NCBI GenBank assembly: GCA_026770585.1
Contig: MU646637.1
Coordinates: 53,630-63,961 of the forward strand
Direction: 5' to 3'
Length of the DNA stretch: 10,332 nt
Source: Baffinella frigidus
Taxonomy: Eukaryota > Cryptophyceae > Cryptomonadales > Baffinellaceae
A model generated the notes under the pieces. That model saw only the letters and a program-made list of their open reading frames with translations, had not been told where the DNA came from and ran no database searches. Positions 7,231-10,332 of the stretch are shown in pieces; position 1 is the stretch's first letter; every line of letters begins with the position of its first letter. The position numbers were made by a program, and so were the translations under genes.

Positions 7231-7478
7231 GAGCTCGTACCGCTACACGAGCTCAAGGACCTCATGACTGCGAGAATTGTAGATGGCCGCAAGGCTGGGA
7301 CATTCTTCACCCGAGCAAAGACGCGCGATCGTCTCACACGATCGGAGAGCATCTTCAAGTTTGCGCCCTCGCACCGCACCGCCACCGCATGAGCAGCGAT
7401 GGTCGCCAGCCGCTAGTCGACGGCGCCAAGTTCTGCGCGGATGAATCGCTGCTCCGCCCTCTGTACCGGGGGGCCTGA
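7231..7478 (+). pseudogene. Candidate terminal exon, probably frame-broken
   Basis: After the acceptor at 7230, one frame reads ELVPLHELKDLMTARIVDGR and onward for 53 codons with about two thirds GC-ending codons. It then meets TGA inside a CACCGC-type simple repeat (7372-7392). At that point another frame opens with ATG at 7389 and reads MSSDGRQPLVDGAKFCADES to a stop at 7476-7478. An indel in the CACCGC repeat is the simplest explanation. The second frame is supported by a diverged copy split by an element at 7918-8038: in the VDGAKFC part the two visible differences (GTC/GTT and GGC/GGT) are both synonymous. I do not recognise the protein family. Hydrophilic, charged composition suggests a soluble protein. 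Confidence 0.35.
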
Positions 7479-7569
7479 ATGTGATCCGAAAGCAAGCATG
7501 GCTTTTCTGCAGAACAAGTTCCGGCGTCCGCCTATGTTGGGAGCTCGAAGAACCTAAAGGACCTGCAGG
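7458..7569 (+). repeat. Duplicated segment, copy A (partner at 9594-9704)
   Basis: About 112 bp matches 9594-9704 with 13 substitutions and one single-base gap, roughly 88% identity. The stretch CCGCCTATGTTGGGAGCTCG and the GAAGAACCT after it are identical. It overlaps the end of the preceding candidate exon and continues past its stop. One frame reads AFLQNKFRRPPMLGARRT here, and another reads SAYVGSSKNLKDL. Neither frame is clearly favoured by the substitutions, so this may be a decayed gene fragment. Both copies are followed within 150 bp by a member of the second foldback family, in opposite orientations. Confidence 0.8.
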
Positions 7570-7610
7570 ACCCTGCTTCTTAGTTCCCCAGCTCCTGCTA
7601 CTCAATAATC

Positions 7611-7713
7611 ATCCCTTAGGAGACGAATAGGTCCATAGTCCCTACCGTAGGCCCCTAGGACCCGCCTAGGACCTGCCGGGGGTCAATTTTGACCCCCTCG
7701 CCACTTGAGGGAT
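7611..7713 (-). mobile_element. Second foldback family, copy 1 (about 102 bp)
   Basis: The ends are ATCCCTTAGGAG and GCCACTTGAGGGAT, imperfect inverted repeats. The interior contains CCCTACCGTAGG, two CCTAGGACC-like words and a foldback GGGGGTCAATTTTGACCCCC at 7678-7697. The whole element aligns end to end with the reverse complement of 9852-9953. No coding capacity. Immediately after it the last 12 bp, ACTTGAGGGATA, are repeated in tandem (7703-7714, 7715-7726). Confidence 0.82.
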
Positions 7714-7730
7714 AACTTGAGGGATAGCAG

Positions 7731-7802
7731 CTTCGTGCTCTGCTCCGCGCGTTCCAGCGTGCCGCGCGCGTGATCGCCAACTATCGCGAGTACATACCAT
7801 AA
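7731..7802 (+). pseudogene. Small coding-like fragment, C-terminal
   Basis: A 23-codon frame, beginning LRALLRAFQRAARVIANYRE and ending at TAA 7800-7802, has mostly GC-ending codons and a periodic leucine/alanine/arginine pattern that would form an amphipathic helix. It is preceded at once by an in-frame TAG that belongs to the duplicated end of the neighbouring foldback element. It could be the tail of an exon (GATAGCAG as acceptor) or a gene remnant cut by the element. No family recognised. Confidence 0.22.
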
Positions 7803-7865
7803 CCCCATGCGGCTGCGGGGCGCCGAGCGGCGGCGCGCGATCAATCATTGATGGTCAAACCGAAT

Positions 7866-8065
7866 GGTCGCCTCGCACCATCGGGGGGACCATGATGAGC
7901 AGAGCTGCCGCCAGCCGTACAGGGGTACCTCGCTCATAAGAAACAGCGCCCCCCTAGGACCCTACAGTAGGGCTATGCCTGGGTCCCTATGGTGGTCCTG
8001 GGGGGGAGGCGGTTTCTTGTGAGCGAGGTGCCCCTGTAGTTGACGGTGCCAAGTTCTGCACCGGG
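7866..8065 (+). pseudogene. Gene-fragment copy split by a foldback element
   Basis: The segment around 7895-7919 (ATGAGCAGAGCTGCCGCCAG) resembles 7389-7414, and 8037-8061 (TAGTTGACGGTGCCAAGTTC) resembles 7414-7436. Between the two halves sits the complete element at 7920-8036. Weaker similarity extends upstream (CGCCTCGCACC at 7868-7878 and near 7361). The uninterrupted copy reads QPLVDGAKFC, so this is a broken paralogue of the fragment at 7231-7478. Similarity is lost after about 8065, where telomere-like repeats begin. Confidence 0.6.
7920..8036. mobile_element. Intact MITE-like foldback element, copy 6
   Basis: A 117-bp element flanked by TA on both sides (7918-7919 and 8037-8038). The ends are CAGGGGTACCTCGCTCATAA and its partner CTTGTGAGCGAGGTGCCCCTG, with three differences in about 28 bp. 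The core is CCCTACAGTAGGGCTATGCC. It splits a duplicated gene fragment; the related site near 7413 lacks it, so the TA is best read as a 2-bp target duplication. There is no open frame of its own. Confidence 0.9.
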
Positions 8066-8080
8066 TGACCTTCGGTTCCC

Positions 8081-8315
8081 TAACACCTAAACCCTCAACC
8101 CTCAACCCTCAACCCTTAAACCCTACACCCTCACCCCTACCCTCAACCCTTAAACCCTACACCCTCACCCCTACCCTCAACCCTTAAACCCTGCACCCTC
8201 ACCCCTACCCTCAACCCTTAAACCCTACACTCTCACCCCTAACCCCCAACCCCTAAACCCTCACCCCTACACCCTAAACCCCAAAGCCCAACCTAAACCC
8301 TCAACTCTTAACCCC
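8081..8315. repeat. Internal telomere-like block with a 34-bp tandem repeat
   Basis: CCCTAAA variants return here, in the same orientation as the distal array. Within it, a 34-bp unit beginning CTCAACCCTTAAACCCTACA repeats nearly exactly from 8108, 8142, 8176 and 8210. The homogeneity contrasts with the distal array and points to recent local amplification. The block sits between a broken gene fragment and a foldback cluster. Confidence 0.92.
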
Positions 8316-8323
8316 GCTGCATA

Positions 8324-8477
8324 CAGGGGTACCTCGCTCATGAGAAACCGCCGCCCCCCTAGGGTCACCATAGGGCCCTACGCATAGGCCTACTGTAGGG
8401 TCCTAGGGGGGGGACGGTTTCGTAGGGCCCTATGGTGGCCCTAGGGGGGGGCGCGGTTTCTTGTGAGTGTAGTCCTG
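8324..8477. mobile_element. Composite foldback element, copy 7
   Basis: The left terminus TACAGGGGTACCTCGCTCAT is typical. The first half runs through a GGCCTACTGTAGGGTCC core to GGGGACGGTTTC at about 8420. Instead of finishing the right arm, the sequence jumps back to a second core-plus-right-arm stretch, TAGGGCCCTATGGTGGCCC and onward, ending GTGAGTGTAGTCCTGTA. The 154-bp result has one left arm and two right-arm pieces, as expected from unequal recombination or template switching between two copies. Confidence 0.75.
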
Positions 8478-8565
8478 TACTCATGCTCAAGATGATGGCG
8501 ATTCTCGTCATACTGATAGTAGGGTGCTGGTGGATTGGAGGCTCTGGCAAAATGTATGATCTGTA

Positions 8566-8809
8566 CAGGTGTACCTCGCTCACAAGAAACAGCGCCCCCC
8601 CAGGACCCTACAGTAGGTCTACAGGGGTACCTCGATCATAAGAAACCGCCCCCCCCCCTAGGACCACCATAGGGCCCTGGGCATAGGCCTACTGTAGGGT
8701 CCTAGGGGGTGGCGGTTTCTTATGAGCGAGGTACCCCTGTATGCCTTGGGCCCTATGGTGGTCCTACATGTAGGGGGAGGGGCAGTTTCTGATGAGCGAG
8801 GTAGCCCTG
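8566..8809. mobile_element. Outer foldback element of a nested pair, copy 8
   Basis: The left half, CAGGTGTACCTCGCTCACAA to CCCTACAGTAGGTC, occupies 8566-8619. The right half, TGCCTTGGGCCCTATGGTGG to GAGCGAGGTAGCCCTG, occupies 8742-8809. Together, with one TA between them, they rebuild a normal element whose centre matches copy 6 (CAGTAGGGCTATGCCTGGGT). The element at 8622-8739 is inserted at that central TA. The flanks of the outer element are also TA (8564-8565 and 8810-8811). It is therefore older than the inner copy. Confidence 0.88.
8622..8739. mobile_element. Inner foldback element of a nested pair, copy 9
   Basis: A 118-bp complete element with 29-bp terminal inverted repeats differing at one position (GATC in the left arm, GAGC in the right). 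TA flanks both ends (8620-8621 and 8740-8741). It sits in the centre of another copy of its own family, which shows insertion with a TA target duplication. The core is ACCATAGGGCCC and GGCCTACTGTAGGGTCC. Confidence 0.9.
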
Positions 8810-8860
8810 TAGGGTTCTGCAACGCAGGCCAGCTTCAGAACAGACCATCTAGTCTGTTTG

Positions 8861-8967
8861 GTGGGCTGACTCGTGTGGTGGGCTGACGCGTGTGGTGGGC
8901 TGACGCGTGTGGTGTGGTGGGCTGGCGCTTGTGGTGGGCTGACACGTGTGGTGGACTGACGCGTGTC
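8861..8967. repeat. 17-bp minisatellite
   Basis: Six units of GTGGGCTGACGCGTGTG or close variants lie at 8861, 8878, 8895, 8917, 8934 and 8951. A 5-bp GTGTG insertion separates units three and four. Variation increases towards the right. The minus strand reads as histidine/threonine/serine/proline-rich peptide in more than one frame; because the unit is not a multiple of three and other frames are equally open, that is not evidence of a gene. Confidence 0.93.
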
Positions 8968-8983
8968 GTGAAGTGACGAGGGC

Positions 8984-9136
8984 ACCCAACATGCACGGGG
9001 GCACCCAACCATGCAGGGGGGACACCCAAAACAGACTGCCAAAACACAAAAACAATTGGCCATGACTGCCCCACAACACTATCCCGGGCCACGACTGCCC
9101 CACACCACTATCCATCGACCATGACTGCCCACCGAC
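8984..9136. repeat. Two short tandem-repeat groups after the minisatellite
   Basis: First group: GGCACCCAAC(C)ATGCA(C/G)GGGG appears twice near 8991-9020, followed by a GGACACCCAAAA variant. Second group: units of about 29-30 bp starting GGCCATGACTGCCCCACA at 9058 and 9087, and a shorter third unit (GACCATGACTGCCC) at 9117. Together with the 17-bp array this makes a patchwork of locally amplified sequence. Confidence 0.75.
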
Positions 9137-9593
9137 GTGCCTCCTGTCCTGGCAAGCCCAGAAGGACTGCACTTACAACACCCACGCCAGCCTCTCACTC
9201 TGCCACTCGTGGCAGACAGAGCCGAGCCGAGCCCTCTTCAATCAATTCAACACAACCAATTTCAAACAATCTCGTCTCTCCTCTCGTCTCATCGCAGACG
9301 AAACTGCAGATCAATCACTAACAATAAACACCTCACGCTGCCACTCGTGGCAGAACAAGAACGAGACCATCGACGACGTCGCTCTACAGGCTTAATGCCT
9401 TGTTTTTGTTTTTGTTTTTTGGTGCTTGAAAAGGGGGGAAAGGGGACTCGGCCGCACCTGTGTAGGTTGGGTCGAGGAGCTCATCCGTAGATTACTCCCA
9501 ACTCCTCAAGAGTGAGGTGGGCTGTGGCCTTCGATGTGAGTGTAAATAAAAGCACCAAAGCACCAAAGTCTAAATACCGGTTTCTGCCACGAT
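9137..9593. other. Region without a supported gene
   Basis: A 117-codon + frame starting in the repeat edge at 9137 is low in complexity and has no recognisable domain. A pyrimidine-rich CTCTCCTCTCGTCTCATCGCAG before 9298 looks like a splice acceptor. An imperfect hairpin, CTGCCAC-TC-GTGGCAG, occurs twice (9200-9215 and 9338-9353, 138 bp apart) and is preceded by CTCAC both times. A T/G-rich run lies near 9400-9420 and AATAAA at 9545-9550. A small transcribed locus is possible but cannot be shown. Confidence 0.45.
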
Positions 9594-9704
9594 CCTCTGC
9601 ACAGGGGGGCTTGATGTGATCCGAAAGGAAGCATGACCTTTCTACAGAACCATTTCCGGTGTCCGCCTATGTTGGGAGCTCGAAGAACCTCAAGGACCTA
9701 CGGG
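9594..9704 (+). repeat. Duplicated segment, copy B (partner at 7458-7569)
   Basis: This is the partner of the segment at 7458, about 88% identical. Here one frame stays open well past the duplicated part, from after TGA at 9617-9619 (SERKHDLSTEPFPVSAYVGS and onward) into the following foldback element. In copy A the same frame stops earlier. The 9705-9851 continuation (DDALPQNVTFWGRACRHWEN in that frame) has no counterpart beside copy A. It may be a remnant of a gene of which copy A keeps only part. No family is recognised. Confidence 0.8.
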
Positions 9705-9826
9705 TCGACGATGCGCTCCCGCAGAATGTGACATTCTGGGGCAGGGCATGTCGGCATTGGGAAAACATTCATTACATATTTACACCCCCCCACACCATTT
9801 CCCGGCACTTCCACAGACGAAGGACT

Positions 9827-10004
9827 ACATTGGTACCGACTGGACCGCAATATCCCTTAAGTGGCCAGGCGGTCAAATTTGACCGCCAAGAGGTCCTAGG
9901 CAGGTCCTAGGGCCCTACGGTAGGGGTATGGGCCTACTCGCCACTTAAGGGATCGCCCAGATATCCCTAGGGGGTACATGTTGGTACCGACTGGGCCGCA
10001 ATAT
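9827..10004 (+). repeat. Direct repeats TTGGTACCGACTGG..CCGCAATAT flanking a foldback element
   Basis: ACATTGGTACCGACTGGACC then GCAATAT at 9827-9853 recurs as ACATGTTGGTACCGACTGGG then CCGCAATAT at 9976-10004, with two bases inserted and one substitution. The first copy runs into the left end of the second-family element at 9852; the second runs into a truncated element of that same family. The unit was therefore duplicated as flank plus element. A shorter relative, TACCGACTAAGACCGG, follows the element at 3869-3985. Confidence 0.8.
9852..9953 (+). mobile_element. Second foldback family, copy 2 (102 bp)
   Basis: The ends are ATCCCTTAAGTGGCC and GCCACTTAAGGGAT, an inverted repeat of about 14 bp. 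The interior holds a perfect 20-bp palindrome, GGCGGTCAAATTTGACCGCC, at 9868-9887, then two CCTAGG words and CCCTACGGTAGGGG. It aligns end to end with copy 1 in reverse orientation. No open frame of its own, so it is non-autonomous if mobile. Confidence 0.85.
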
Positions 10005-10049
10005 ACAGGCTACTGTCCTACGGTAGGACGTAAGAGCCTACTGGCCACC
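10005..10049 (+). mobile_element. Second foldback family, truncated copy 3
   Basis: GTCCTACGGTAGGAC followed by GTAAGAGCCTACTGGCCAC matches the right half of copy 2 (CCCTACGGTAGGGGTATGGG, CCTACTCGCCAC). The left arm and internal palindrome are missing. The right arm is interrupted by the element at 10052-10168; the expected terminal TAAGGGAT is found just after that element, at 10177-10184. Confidence 0.55.
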
Positions 10050-10051
10050 TA

Positions 10052-10168
10052 CAGGGGTACCTCGCTCATAAGAAACCGCCCACCCCCTAGGACCACCATA
10101 GGGCCCTAGGCATAGCCTTACTGTAGGGCCCTAGGGGGCGGCGGTTTCTTATGAGCGAGGTACCCCTG
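10052..10168. mobile_element. Intact MITE-like foldback element, copy 10 (best copy)
   Basis: A 117-bp element flanked by TA (10050-10051 and 10169-10170). Its 29-bp terminal inverted repeats are perfect, from CAGGGGTACCTCGCTCATAA through GAAACCGCC. The interior continues as an imperfect stem of CCCCCTAGGACC against GGGCCCTAGGGGG around a CCATAGGGCCCTAGGCATAG centre. Perfect arms suggest a young insertion. It lies in the right arm of a truncated second-family element. Confidence 0.92.
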
Positions 10169-10284
10169 TACACCTGTAAGGGATGCAGGCTACATGACGA
10201 CGCAGCCCTTGGAGCGAGGAGCGACCGTAGGCTGGCTCCCCTCCCGCTGCGACCGCGCCCATGCAAACGGGTCAGCCGACTTGA

Positions 10285-10332
10285 GAGAACGAGAGAGAGA
10301 GAGGGAGGGAGAGGGAGGGAGGGAGGGAGGGA
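10285..10332 (+). repeat. GA/GGGA microsatellite
   Basis: From about 10285 to the window end the sequence is purine-only apart from one C near the start: (GA)n passing into (GGGA)n. It is cut by the window edge, so its full length is unknown. Confidence 0.95.

Noticed and set aside
8365-8641. Open frames of 69-72 codons on both strands between foldback copies
   Set aside because: They are made largely of element arms and cores, with only about 90 bp of other sequence.
8764-9172. Minus-strand histidine/threonine/proline repeat protein
   Set aside because: Three overlapping frames give similar HTRQPT/ASAHH peptides because the 17-bp minisatellite cycles through frames. A repeat artefact is more likely than a gene.
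9137-9490. 117-codon + frame
   Set aside because: It starts in repeat DNA, uses a serine/arginine/threonine-rich low-complexity product and has no domain; kept only as part of a gene-free region.
3771-10168. CRISPR-like array of regularly spaced palindromic repeats
   Set aside because: The palindromic units are 100-150 bp, irregularly spaced, flanked by TA and nested in one another. That is a transposable-element pattern, in eukaryotic DNA.

Overview
The window reads as eukaryotic, non-animal subtelomeric DNA. The first 3 kb is a degenerate array of the TTTAGGG-type telomere repeat found in plants, many algae and several protist groups. The C-rich strand runs 5'->3' on the + strand, which fits the left end of a chromosome. 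There is no bacterial gene organisation: few open frames, candidate spliceosomal acceptors and donors, many foldback repeats, micro- and minisatellites. I cannot name the organism from the sequence. An alga or other protist is an inference.

Layout. 1-3010: degenerate telomere-like array with a higher-order unit of about 450 bp, broken by a non-telomeric island at 1669-1830. 3011-3770: transition zone with old foldback-element copies and reversed TTTAGGG motifs. 3771-4612: three foldback copies around a possible 121-codon open frame. 4613-5024: AT-richer DNA with palindromes and small direct repeats. 5025-5700: a minus-strand candidate gene broken by a frameshift. 5701-6660: no gene seen; small repeats and one 157-bp inverted-repeat element. 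6696-6986: an exon-like open frame whose protein resembles a TALE-class (KNOX/PBX-like) homeodomain with the PYP loop but altered helix-3 contacts. 7041-7478: candidate exon, intron and exon. 7458-7910: duplicated and broken coding-like fragments and a second foldback family. 7918-8811: the densest foldback cluster, interrupted by a second telomere-like block. 8860-9140: minisatellites. 9594-10184: a second copy of a segment at 7458 and more foldback elements. 10285-10332: a GGGA/GA microsatellite.

The best-supported biology is a family of about 117-bp non-autonomous inverted-repeat elements (MITE-like) that start CAGGGGTACC and are flanked by TA. Two arrangements inside the window show how they insert: one copy sits inside another of the same family, and one splits a duplicated gene fragment that is uninterrupted at 7389-7436. 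In both, removing the element and one TA restores the ancestral sequence closely. A second family of about 102 bp has three copies; its internal palindrome differs between copies by paired changes that keep the pairing. The most interesting protein signal is the homeodomain-like exon at 6786-6959, where about 91% of codons end in G or C. No gene in the window is certainly intact.
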